DNA from: Streptomyces sp. MspMP-M5
GTDB taxonomy: Bacteria > Actinomycetota > Actinomycetes > Streptomycetales > Streptomycetaceae
Direction: 5' to 3'
Length of the DNA: 64,000 bases
NCBI RefSeq assembly: GCF_000373585.1
Contig: NZ_KB891855.1
Span: 29,839-93,838, forward strand
Each line of letters opens with the position of its first letter. Position 1 is the stretch's first letter. The notes under the pieces were generated by a model, which saw only the letters and a list, made by a program, of their open reading frames with translations, ran no database searches and was not told the origin of the DNA. Position numbers and translations under genes: made by a program. Positions 54,042-61,652 of this stretch are shown here, one piece after another.

Positions 54042-54899
54042 ATGAAGCTGCGCTGGCCGAGACTGCGCGCCGTACTCCCGGCGTCCGCCCTGGTCATAGG
54101 TCTCGCCACGGCAACTCCCGCGGCCGCGGCCCCCACCGTGAGCAGCGGATGGAACGACCTCTCGTGCAAGCCCTCCGCCGCCCACCCCCGCCCGGTCGTC
54201 CTCGCCCACGGAACACTCGGCAACTCCGTCGACAACTGGTTAGGGCTCGCGCCCTACTTGGTGGCCCGCGGCTACTGCGTCTTCTCCCTGGACTACGGCC
54301 AACTGCCCGGAGTCCCGCTCTTCCACGGGCTCGGCCCGGTGGACGCGTCGGCACGGCAACTCGCCGTCTACGTCGACCAGGTGCGGTCCGCGACCGGCGC
54401 GGCCAAGGTCGACATCGTCGGGCACTCGCAGGGCGCCATGATGTCGCGGGTCTACATGAAGTTCCACGGCGGCGCGGACAAGGTGGACACGCTGGTGGGG
54501 CTGGCCCCCACCAACCACGGCACCACCCTAAGTGGCCTGACCAAGCTGCTGGACCTCTTCCCGGGCGCCCGGAAGTACATCGACGAGCACGCCCAGGGCC
54601 TGACCGACCAGGCCGTCGGATCGGCCCTCCTCAACCGCCTCAACGCCGGCGGCGACACCCTCCCCGGTGTCCACTACACCGTCATCACCACCAAGTACGA
54701 CGAGGTCGCGACGCCGTACACCACGGGGTACCTCAACGGCCCCGACGTCCACAACGTCCGGCTCCAGGACCTGTGCGCGGTGGACCTCTCCGAGCACGTG
54801 GCCATCGGGACCGTCGACCGGATCGCGTTCCACGAGACGGCCAACGCGCTCGACCCGGCCCACGCCACTCCGAGCAACTGCCTCTCCGCCGCGAGCTGA
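54042..54899 (+). CDS. Secreted lipase/esterase with a TTA codon
   Basis: A 285-aa alpha/beta hydrolase of the Lipase_2 class. Signal peptide residues 1 to about 34 (core LPASALVIGLATATPAAAA). Oxyanion region PVVLAHGTLGNSVDNW; nucleophile elbow GHSQGAMMS with Ser129; acidic residue in TTKYDEVATPYTTGY; likely catalytic His in DLSEHVAIG. Codon 67 (54240-54242) is TTA, the rare Leu codon read by the bldA tRNA in Streptomyces, the only in-frame TTA I noticed in this window. AAGGAG is 6 nt before the ATG. Confidence 0.9.
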   Translation: MKLRWPRLRAVLPASALVIGLATATPAAAAPTVSSGWNDLSCKPSAAHPRPVVLAHGTLGNSVDNWLGLAPYLVARGYCVFSLDYGQLPGVPLFHGLGPVDASARQLAVYVDQVRSATGAAKVDIVGHSQGAMMSRVYMKFHGGADKVDTLVGLAPTNHGTTLSGLTKLLDLFPGARKYIDEHAQGLTDQAVGSALLNRLNAGGDTLPGVHYTVITTKYDEVATPYTTGYLNGPDVHNVRLQDLCAVDLSEHVAIGTVDRIAFHETANALDPAHATPSNCLSAAS

Positions 54900-54907
54900 G
54901 CGCCGCT

Positions 54908-54934
54908 CCGGCCCGCGGTCGGCGCGCGGGCCGG
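54908..54934. terminator. Bidirectional terminator after the lipase gene
   Basis: CCGGCCCGCG (54908-54917) pairs with CGCGGGCCGG (54925-54934) across a 7-nt loop between convergent genes. Confidence 0.65.
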
Positions 54935-54957
54935 GGCCCGGGCCGGGGCCCCGTGAC

Positions 54958-56250
54958 TCAGCGGGTGCCCCGGCCCGTCCTGCGCAGCGTCCGAAAACCA
55001 CCGGACGCGCCCGCCAGCACCACCGGGATCAGCAGCAGCCACCCGGAGAAGGCGAGCACCCCCGCGGTCAGCAGGACACTGGCCAGCCCGCCCCACCACA
55101 GCGGGGTGCGGCGCGGCAGCAGCACCAGCGCGGCGGCCAGCCCCGCCAGGGTCACCGCGGCCAGGCAGGTGGCGGTGGCCCGCATCAGCAGGTCCAGGTC
55201 GGCGGTGCCGGACGCGGCTGGCACCGCCAGCGCCGCGGCCACCACGCCGAGCACCGCCAGCGACCGGCGCGGCACCTCGCCCGGCTCGCCGCCCTTGGCC
55301 AGCCAGCGGGGCGCCGCCCCGTCCCGGCCGAGCGCAGCGCCGAGCCGGGAGGCCCCGGCCAGATACGAGTTGACCGCCCCGAAGGTGAGGAACAGCGCCG
55401 CCGCGGCCGCCACCGGGCGGGCGGCGGTCCCCACGCTCTGCGCGAGCAGCGCGGTCAGCGGCGTGTCGGTCCGGGCGGCGGCCGGGCCCAGCGCCCCGAT
55501 GGTGGTGACCGCCAGGCCCAGGTAGAGCACGGTGATCACGGCGAGCGTGCGGCGGGTCACCCGCGGCAGGTCCCGCGCCGGGTCGGCGAACTCGCCGGAG
55601 AGATGGCTGGCCGCCTCCCACCCGGCGAACGCGAAGAACAGCACCGAGGCCGCCGACCCCACCGACGTCCAGCCGCCCGGCAGGAACGGTGTGAAGTGCG
55701 CCGCGGACACCCGCGGCGCGGCCGCCAGCACCGCGCACAGCAGCACCGCCGCCAGCAGCCCGCCGAGCAGCAGCTGCACCCGGCCCGACATCCGCAGCCC
55801 GACCGCGTTGGAGACCAGCGACCCGACCAGCACCGCCGCGCCGACCGCGGCCGCGCCGCCCGCACCCCAACCGGCCGCGTCCGCCACGTACTTGCCGCCG
55901 ATCCAGGCGGCCGAGACCACCCCGAGCGGCACCGCCCCGTAGAACCACCACCCGACCACCGCTGCGGCCCGCGGCCCGATCGCCCGGTGCACATACGTGG
56001 CCACGCCGCCGCCGTCGGGGAACCGCGCGCCCAGCGCCGCGAACGACGCGGCCACCGGGACGCACATGGCCAGCAGGACGACCCAGGCCAGCAGGGAGGC
56101 GGGACCGGCCGCGGCGGCGGCCAGCGACGGCAGCGTCAGCACACCGGGACCCAGGACGGCACCGGCGCACAGCGCGGTACCGCCACCGATACCCAGCCGC
56201 CGTACATCCGGCCGCGCAGAAGCAGTGAGAGATGTTTCTTGTACGGACAC
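54958..56250 (-). CDS. APC-family amino acid permease/exporter
   Basis: A 430-aa, about 12-TM transporter of the amino acid-polyamine-organocation superfamily. GTALCAGAVLGPGVLTLPSLA (helix 1, cited in part), GGGVATYVHRAIGPRAA and the helix 6 segment VLFFAFAGWEAASHLSGEF fit the YjeH/CtrP-like exporter branch. GTG 56250 lacks a clear ribosome site. It is divergent from an Lrp/AsnC gene 72 nt away, a common layout for amino acid exporters controlled by their own Lrp protein. Direction of transport is inferred. Confidence 0.85.
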   Translation of the reverse strand: MSVQETSLTASARPDVRRLGIGGGTALCAGAVLGPGVLTLPSLAAAAAGPASLLAWVVLLAMCVPVAASFAALGARFPDGGGVATYVHRAIGPRAAAVVGWWFYGAVPLGVVSAAWIGGKYVADAAGWGAGGAAAVGAAVLVGSLVSNAVGLRMSGRVQLLLGGLLAAVLLCAVLAAAPRVSAAHFTPFLPGGWTSVGSAASVLFFAFAGWEAASHLSGEFADPARDLPRVTRRTLAVITVLYLGLAVTTIGALGPAAARTDTPLTALLAQSVGTAARPVAAAAALFLTFGAVNSYLAGASRLGAALGRDGAAPRWLAKGGEPGEVPRRSLAVLGVVAAALAVPAASGTADLDLLMRATATCLAAVTLAGLAAALVLLPRRTPLWWGGLASVLLTAGVLAFSGWLLLIPVVLAGASGGFRTLRRTGRGTR

Positions 56251-56293
56251 AGCCGCAGACGCTAGCCGTAACGTTGATCAGATCGAGCCCTCA

Positions 56294-56308
56294 CCGAACG
56301 AAATTCGG
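56294..56308. promoter_or_regulatory. Putative Lrp operator
   Basis: CCGAA-CGAAA-TTCGG in the 72-nt divergent region between the APC transporter and the Lrp regulator. Short arms; low specificity. Confidence 0.35.
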
Positions 56309-56322
56309 CGGCGACCGGCACC

Positions 56323-56799
56323 ATGGGGGGCATGGACGACATTGATTCGGCGATTGTCCGGGAACTGCAGCGCGATGCACGGCAGACCAACCGCGAACTG
56401 GCCGGCAAGCTCGACATCGCCCCCTCCACCTGCCTGGAGCGGGTCCGCGCGCTGCGCGCCCGCGGCGTCATCACCGGCTACCGCGCGACGGTGGACCTGC
56501 GGGCCCTCAACCGTCCCGTGCAGGCACTGCTGACGGTCCGCATCCGGCCCATGAACCGCGAGGTGATCGAGCGGTTCAAGGCGTTCCTGACCTCCCTGCC
56601 CGAGGTGCTCAACGTCTATGTCGTGGCGGGCGGCGACGACTTCCTGGTGCATGTCGCGGTGCCGGACGTGGACAAGCTGCACGCCCTGCTGATGGACCGG
56701 ATCTTCAAGCGCCGCGAGGTCGTCGACTGCCGCAGCTCGGTGATCTACCAGCACGTCGCCAACGACATCGTCGAGCCGCTGCCGCCCGGGCGGCCCTGA
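56323..56799 (+). CDS. Lrp/AsnC-family regulator
   Basis: A 158-aa feast/famine regulator. The N-terminal HTH is clear (DDIDSAIVRELQRDARQTNR, then ELAGKLDIAPSTCLERVRAL), followed by GVITGYRATVDLRALN. The C-terminal RAM ligand domain contains LPEVLNVYVVAGGDDFLVHV (cited in one 20-residue part). ATG 56323 and ATG 56332 are both possible and neither has a strong ribosome site. It probably senses an amino acid and controls the divergent APC exporter. Confidence 0.92.
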   Translation: MGGMDDIDSAIVRELQRDARQTNRELAGKLDIAPSTCLERVRALRARGVITGYRATVDLRALNRPVQALLTVRIRPMNREVIERFKAFLTSLPEVLNVYVVAGGDDFLVHVAVPDVDKLHALLMDRIFKRREVVDCRSSVIYQHVANDIVEPLPPGRP

Positions 56800-56834
56800 C
56801 GGGACCGGCCGGGCGGCAGCGGCGGGCGGGCGGC

Positions 56835-57764
56835 TCAGCCCTGGCGGGCGGCCCTGCGGCGGGCGGCCGCGAACAGCACCCCGGCGCCCAGCGCGAGCAC
56901 CGCGGCGCCCCCGACGGCCAGCGGGACGGTCGAGCCGTCGCCGCCGGTCTCGGCCAGGTGCTTCCCGCCGACCGGCACCGACGCGCCGTCCGGGTGCGCG
57001 CCGCCGGCGGCGCCCATGGCGTGGCCGTGGTGGCCCATGTCCATCGAGGACCGGCCGGCGCCGGCCGCGATCTGACGGTCGGTCGGCGCGGCCGCCGTCG
57101 GCGCGGACGCTGCCGCGGCCCCGCGGCCGGCCTTGCCGAAGACCACGTCGGAGCAGGTGTAGAAGGCTTCCGGGCTGTCCGAGCGCTGCCAGATGCTGTA
57201 GATCAGGTGGCGGCCGGACCGGGCGGGCACCGTGCCGTCGAAGACGTAACTGCCGTTGGTCAGCGCCGGATCGGTGACCTTCGCGAACGGCCGGGCCTCC
57301 AGGTCGGACCACTTCAGCGGCTTCGCCGGGTCGTAGCCGTCCTTGGTGAGGTACAGCTCGAAGGTGCCCTTGTGCGGGGCGGTCGCCTTGTAGTGGAAGG
57401 TGTGCCGGCCGGCCTTCATCGGGGTGGACGGCCAGTCGGCGCGCGCCAGGTCGAGCCCCTTGTACTCGTCGTTGCCGGCGCTGCACAGCTTGCCGTCGGG
57501 GATCCGCTCCTTCGACCTGCCGCCGGCGTTGCCGTCCCGGACCGCGTTCCAGTCGTAGAGCGCCTGGGCGCCGCCGGCCTGCACGGCGGCCTTGCACGCG
57601 GCGGAGGTGGGGTGTTCGGGGCCCTCCGCGTAGCAGGCCGCGACCCGGCTGACCGGGTCCGACATCGACCCGTGCGCGGCGGCCGGGGTCGCGGTGAGCG
57701 CAGTGAGCGCCAGCGGGCCGAGGCCGAGCAGCGCGAACACGGTGGCCTTGCGTCCAGCGGTCAT
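56835..57764 (-). CDS. Sortase-anchored AA10 lytic polysaccharide monooxygenase with Met/His-rich linker
   Basis: A 309-aa surface copper enzyme that oxidatively cleaves chitin or cellulose. The signal peptide ends TPAAA, exposing His31 (HGSMSDPVSR) as the N-terminal histidine-brace ligand; the second is His131 in ATAPHKG. The AA10 core runs to about residue 218 and includes GRHLIYSIWQRSDSPEAFYT (20 residues) and CSDVVFG. A linker with SSMDMGHHGHAMG follows, then LAETG, a hydrophobic helix and RRRAARQG, the class E sortase anchor pattern. No carbohydrate-binding module. AAGGAG is 9 nt before the ATG. Confidence 0.9.
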   Translation of the reverse strand: MTAGRKATVFALLGLGPLALTALTATPAAAHGSMSDPVSRVAACYAEGPEHPTSAACKAAVQAGGAQALYDWNAVRDGNAGGRSKERIPDGKLCSAGNDEYKGLDLARADWPSTPMKAGRHTFHYKATAPHKGTFELYLTKDGYDPAKPLKWSDLEARPFAKVTDPALTNGSYVFDGTVPARSGRHLIYSIWQRSDSPEAFYTCSDVVFGKAGRGAAAASAPTAAAPTDRQIAAGAGRSSMDMGHHGHAMGAAGGAHPDGASVPVGGKHLAETGGDGSTVPLAVGGAAVLALGAGVLFAAARRRAARQG

Positions 57765-57807
57765 CGTGGGGGTCTCCTTCGTCGGAGGGGTGGGGGTGTG
57801 GGGGTGG

Positions 57808-57846
57808 GCGCGCGGCGCACCGAGGGGCGGGAGGTGCGCCGCGCGC
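57808..57846 (-). promoter_or_regulatory. 14-bp hairpin in the LPMO upstream region
   Basis: GCGCGCGGCGCACC (57808-57821) and its exact complement (57833-57846) around an 11-nt loop, 44 nt before the LPMO start. If transcribed it would fold strongly in the leader. No gene is seen in the rest of the 358-nt gap up to 58123. Confidence 0.4.
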
Positions 57847-58122
57847 GTCCGGGGCGGAAGGCGGGGTGGGGGGTCGGACCCGTGCCGATGACCGGTGCCG
57901 CCCCCGGAGAACGGCACCGGCGGGCCCGCGAACCCGCCTTGCGGAGCCGACGCTAGCCGCCCTGAACAGTGGAATTGAGCCCCGGCGGCCGATCCGGCGG
58001 ATCCTTATGGTCCCGTTAAGGAGCGCCTAAGCGGGGCCACAGGAAAGGGGTGTTCGAGGGCCGGGGAGGGCGGTCGGGTGCACCGGCCGGTGTCGGGGAG
58101 CGGCGCCGACGGGACGTCGGAC

Positions 58123-60618
58123 TCACTCCTCCAGGTCCTCGGCGAACGTGGCGAACGCCGGCGCCGCCGGGGCGTCGGGGTCGGCGTCCAGCGGGAGTTC
58201 GGCCCAGATGAACTTGCCGTGCGGGGTGTAGCGGGCGCCCCACCGCCGGGCGTACCCGGCGATCAGGAAGAGCCCCCGGCCGCCCTCGTCGGTCGCCCGG
58301 GCGTGCCGCAGATGCGGTGCGGTGCTGCTGCCGTCGGAGACCTCGCAGATCAGCGACTCCGCCCGGATCATCCGCAGCCCGATCGGCCCCGAGGCGTGCC
58401 GGATGGCGTTGGTGACCAGCTCGCTGACGATCAGTTCGGTGGAGAACTCCAGCCCCGGCAGCCCCCATTGGGCGAGCTGGCCGAGGGCGGCCCGGCGGGC
58501 CTCGCCGACCGCCGACGGATCCGCCGGGATGTCCCAGGTCGCCAACTGCTCCTGCGGCAGGGCCCGGGTACGGGCCAGCAGCAGCGCCACGTCGTCCATC
58601 GGGCGGGGCCCGGGCAGGGTGCTGACGACCCGCTCGCACAGCTCCTCCAGCGGGGCCTGCGGATCGGCCAGCGCGGTCCGCAGCCGGTTGATCCCGCCGT
58701 CCGGGTCGAGGGCCTTCCCCAGCAGCAGCCCGTTGGTGTAGAGCGCCAGCAAGCTGCCCTCGGGCAGCGGAAGTTCGACGGACTCGAAGGGCATCCCGCC
58801 CAGGCCCAGCGGTGGCCCGGTCGGCAGCTCCACCATCTGGCAGCCGCCCGCCGGGCCGACCAGCAGCGGCGCGGGGTGCCCGGCCCGGGCCAGCGTGCAG
58901 CGGCAGGCCACCGGGTCGTAGACCGCGTACAGGCAGGTCGCCCCCACCACCCCGTCGTCGCCGGGCGCGTCGTGCGCGACCCGGTTGACCATGTCGTCCA
59001 GGTGGGCCAGCAACTCCTCCGGGGACAGGTCCAGATCGGCCAGTGCCTGGACCGCGGCGCGCAGCCGGCCCATCGTGGCCGCGGCGTGCACCCCGTGCCC
59101 GACCACGTCGCCGACCACCAGCGCCACCCGCGCCCCGGACAGCGGGATCACATCGAACCAGTCGCCGCCCACCCCGGACCGCGAGTCGGCCGGCAGATAG
59201 CGGTACGCCGCCTCCACCGCGCTCTGCTCGGGCAACTCGCGCGGCAGCAGGCTACGCTGCAGGGTGAGCGCCGCGGCGTGCTCCCGGGTGTACCGGCGGG
59301 CGTTGTCGACGGAGATCGCCGCGCGGGTGACGAACTCCTCGGCCAGGGCCAGGTCGTCGGGCTGGAACGGGCCGGTGGGGCGCCAGCGGGCGAACGCCGC
59401 CGCGCCGAGGAAGCTGCCCCGGGCCCGCAGCGGCACCACCATCAGCGAGTGGCAGCCGAACGCCCGCAGCCGCCCGGTCCGCACCGGGTCGTCGGCCGCC
59501 CAGTCGTCCCGCTCCAGGTCCAGGTCCAGGTCCGGGATCAGCACCGACTCGCCCTCGGTCAGGCTCAGCACCACCGGCGCCGACGGCGGGTAGGCGGTGC
59601 GCTCCCCGATCTCGACCACCGCCTCGGGGCAGCCCTCGCGCACCGACCGCTGCCCGGCCCGGCGCATGGTGAACAGGTCGGCGGTCTCGACCGGTCCGGA
59701 CGCGGGCTCCGCACCGGTGAACATCGCGTCGAGCAGATCGACGGTGACGAAGTCGGCGAGATCCGGAACGGCCACGTCCGCCAACTCCTGCGCCGTCTGC
59801 CAGACGTCCAGGGAACCGCCGATCCGCTCCCCGGCGCGGTTGAGCAGCGCCATCCGCTGCCGGGCGCGGTAGCTCTCGGTGACGTCGACGACCATGTAGC
59901 AGATGCCGAGCACCTGGCCGTCCTCGTCCTGCAACCGGAAGAAGGACGTCGAGTAGGCGTGCTCGTGCTGCGGATCGGACTCCGGGCGGCCGAGGTACTC
60001 GTAACCGAGGGAGGGCACGCCGGTCCGCAGCACCCGCCCCATCTCGGCCTCCAGGGAGTCCACCGCCAGGCCCGGCAGCACCTCGCCCAGCCGCTTCCCC
60101 ACCCGCGCGGCGCGGGAGGTGCCGCCCATCCGCTCCAGGGTGTCGTTCAGCCACACGTACCGCAGCTCGCGGTCGAGCATCGCCACCCCGATCGGCGACA
60201 TCCCGAGGATGCCGTTCAGCAGCGACCGGCCCGCCCCCGCCCAGGGCGTACGGGCCGTCTCGGCGGCCAACACCAGGCGCGCGGACGGCTCCCGGCCGGC
60301 CAGCACCGGCAGCACCCGCACCTCCAGGTCGAGCCGTCGGCCGGCGCCGTCGCGCACCGCGGCCAGCCCGCTCCAGCCGCCCTCCGCCGCGAGCCGCTCC
60401 CGCCAGACCCCCTCACCGACCGCGGTCCGGGCGTCCGCCGCCGCGAACAGCTCCGCCAGCGGGCGGCCGGCGGCGCCGGACACCCGAGGGCCGAGCAGCC
60501 GCTCGGCGCCGGCCGTCCAGCCCCGTACCACTCCCGTCCGATCGGCCAGCACCACGGCGGTCCGGGTGAGGTCGAGGGCCCCGTCTCCGGGGCCGCCGCT
60601 GCTCGGGGAGGCACTCAT
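58123..60618 (-). CDS. PAS-PAS-GAF-PP2C-HATPase regulatory phosphatase/kinase
   Basis: An 831-aa multidomain regulator. Residues about 15-120 and 130-255 are PAS-like (second: GMSPIGVAMLDRELRYVWLN, cited as 20); about 270-430 a GAF domain; about 440-675 a SpoIIE-type PP2C phosphatase (GGDWFDVIPL, VVGDVVGHGVHAAATMGRLR, DDVALLLARTR). About 690-815 is an anti-sigma-type HATPase (SELVTNAIRHASGP, TDEGGRGLFLI). Such fusions control anti-sigma-factor antagonists through opposing kinase and phosphatase activities. ATG 60618 was chosen over an upstream TTG. No sigma or antagonist gene is adjacent. Confidence 0.9.
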   Translation of the reverse strand: MSASPSSGGPGDGALDLTRTAVVLADRTGVVRGWTAGAERLLGPRVSGAAGRPLAELFAAADARTAVGEGVWRERLAAEGGWSGLAAVRDGAGRRLDLEVRVLPVLAGREPSARLVLAAETARTPWAGAGRSLLNGILGMSPIGVAMLDRELRYVWLNDTLERMGGTSRAARVGKRLGEVLPGLAVDSLEAEMGRVLRTGVPSLGYEYLGRPESDPQHEHAYSTSFFRLQDEDGQVLGICYMVVDVTESYRARQRMALLNRAGERIGGSLDVWQTAQELADVAVPDLADFVTVDLLDAMFTGAEPASGPVETADLFTMRRAGQRSVREGCPEAVVEIGERTAYPPSAPVVLSLTEGESVLIPDLDLDLERDDWAADDPVRTGRLRAFGCHSLMVVPLRARGSFLGAAAFARWRPTGPFQPDDLALAEEFVTRAAISVDNARRYTREHAAALTLQRSLLPRELPEQSAVEAAYRYLPADSRSGVGGDWFDVIPLSGARVALVVGDVVGHGVHAAATMGRLRAAVQALADLDLSPEELLAHLDDMVNRVAHDAPGDDGVVGATCLYAVYDPVACRCTLARAGHPAPLLVGPAGGCQMVELPTGPPLGLGGMPFESVELPLPEGSLLALYTNGLLLGKALDPDGGINRLRTALADPQAPLEELCERVVSTLPGPRPMDDVALLLARTRALPQEQLATWDIPADPSAVGEARRAALGQLAQWGLPGLEFSTELIVSELVTNAIRHASGPIGLRMIRAESLICEVSDGSSTAPHLRHARATDEGGRGLFLIAGYARRWGARYTPHGKFIWAELPLDADPDAPAAPAFATFAEDLEE

Positions 60619-60801
60619 ACACGACCGTTCCAATGCCGGCTCCGGCCCCGCGACGGCCCCTGCCGCCGGTCGCCGCCGCGCACCACCAGCCCCTCCAACG
60701 GTACTCCCGGAACCTCCCGGGGCGCTTGCCCGCGGGCCCCGCCGCCGGGCCGTCCGCGCAGCTCACCGGCGGTTGTCAGTGCCGCCTGGCACCCTGACGA
60801 C

Positions 60802-61491
60802 ATGAGCCTCGAAGCATCCTCCGCACCGCCGGCCGGACCCCTGCCCGACGCGACCGCTGCCTACTGGCAGGCCGCCGCCGCGACCTACGACGACGAGCCC
60901 GACCACGGCCTGCGCGACCCGTCCGTCCGCGCCGCCTGGGCCGGCCGGCTGCGGGCCTGGCTGCCGCCCGCCCCCTCCGCCGTCCTCGACCTCGGCTGCG
61001 GCACCGGCAGCCTGGCCCTGCTCGCCGCCGAAGCGGGCCACCGGGTCACCGGCGTCGACCGCTCACCGGCCATGCTGGCCCACGCCCGGCGGAAGCTCGC
61101 CGGCCGGGCCGCCACGCTCGCCGTCGGCGACGCCGCCCAACCGCCCGTGGGGGAGCGGCGGTTCGACGCCGTCCTGGTGCGCCATCTGCTGTGGGCGCTG
61201 CCCGACCCGGCCGCCGCCCTGCGCCGCTGGGCGGCCCTGCTCGTCCCCGGCGGCCGGCTGGTGCTGGTGGAGGGCCGCTGGGGCGAGTCCGCCCAGATGG
61301 GCCTGACCGCCGCCGAACTCACCGCACTGACCGCCCCGTTGGCGACCGGCACGGAGCTGATACCCCTCTCCGACGACCCGGCACTATGGGGCCGCGAGGT
61401 GCACGACGAACGCTATGCGCTGCTCGTCCACGTGGCGCCCGCCGCCGAGCAGGCGGAGGGCCGCGCCCGTCCCGGGGCGGGCGCGGGCTGA
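60802..61491 (+). CDS. SAM-dependent class I methyltransferase
   Basis: A 229-aa methyltransferase of the Methyltransf_11/25 type. SAM-binding motif I is VLDLGCGTGSLALLAAEAGH, followed by VTGVDRSPAMLAHARRK (motif II region), FDAVLVRHLLWALPDPAAAL and LLVPGGRLVLVEGRWG. No substrate-specific features recognised. It diverges from the PP2C regulator across 183 nt and is followed by a terminator, so it is probably monocistronic. Confidence 0.87.
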   Translation: MSLEASSAPPAGPLPDATAAYWQAAAATYDDEPDHGLRDPSVRAAWAGRLRAWLPPAPSAVLDLGCGTGSLALLAAEAGHRVTGVDRSPAMLAHARRKLAGRAATLAVGDAAQPPVGERRFDAVLVRHLLWALPDPAAALRRWAALLVPGGRLVLVEGRWGESAQMGLTAAELTALTAPLATGTELIPLSDDPALWGREVHDERYALLVHVAPAAEQAEGRARPGAGAG

Positions 61492-61495
61492 GGGG

Positions 61496-61525
61496 GAGGG
61501 GCACGAGCGGCCGCTCGTTGCCCTC
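61496..61525 (+). terminator. Terminator after the methyltransferase gene
   Basis: Near-perfect 15-bp stem (61496-61510 with 61511-61525, core CGAGCGG/CCGCTCG), starting 4 nt after the stop. Confidence 0.6.
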
Positions 61526-61652
61526 CTGGCTCATTCCGGACGGTGGCCCGCATGTATAGGTGGCCGCTGCAACTATCCGGGCGTACGGTGATCGCGCAGG
61601 CCGCCGCCGCGAAGGCGGGCGGCTCGCCGTACCCGAAGGAGGAGCCGCAGGC

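Noticed and set aside
61541..61565. TATAGG as a possible -10 for asnB
   Set aside because: No acceptable -35 element 17-18 nt upstream, so not listed as a promoter.
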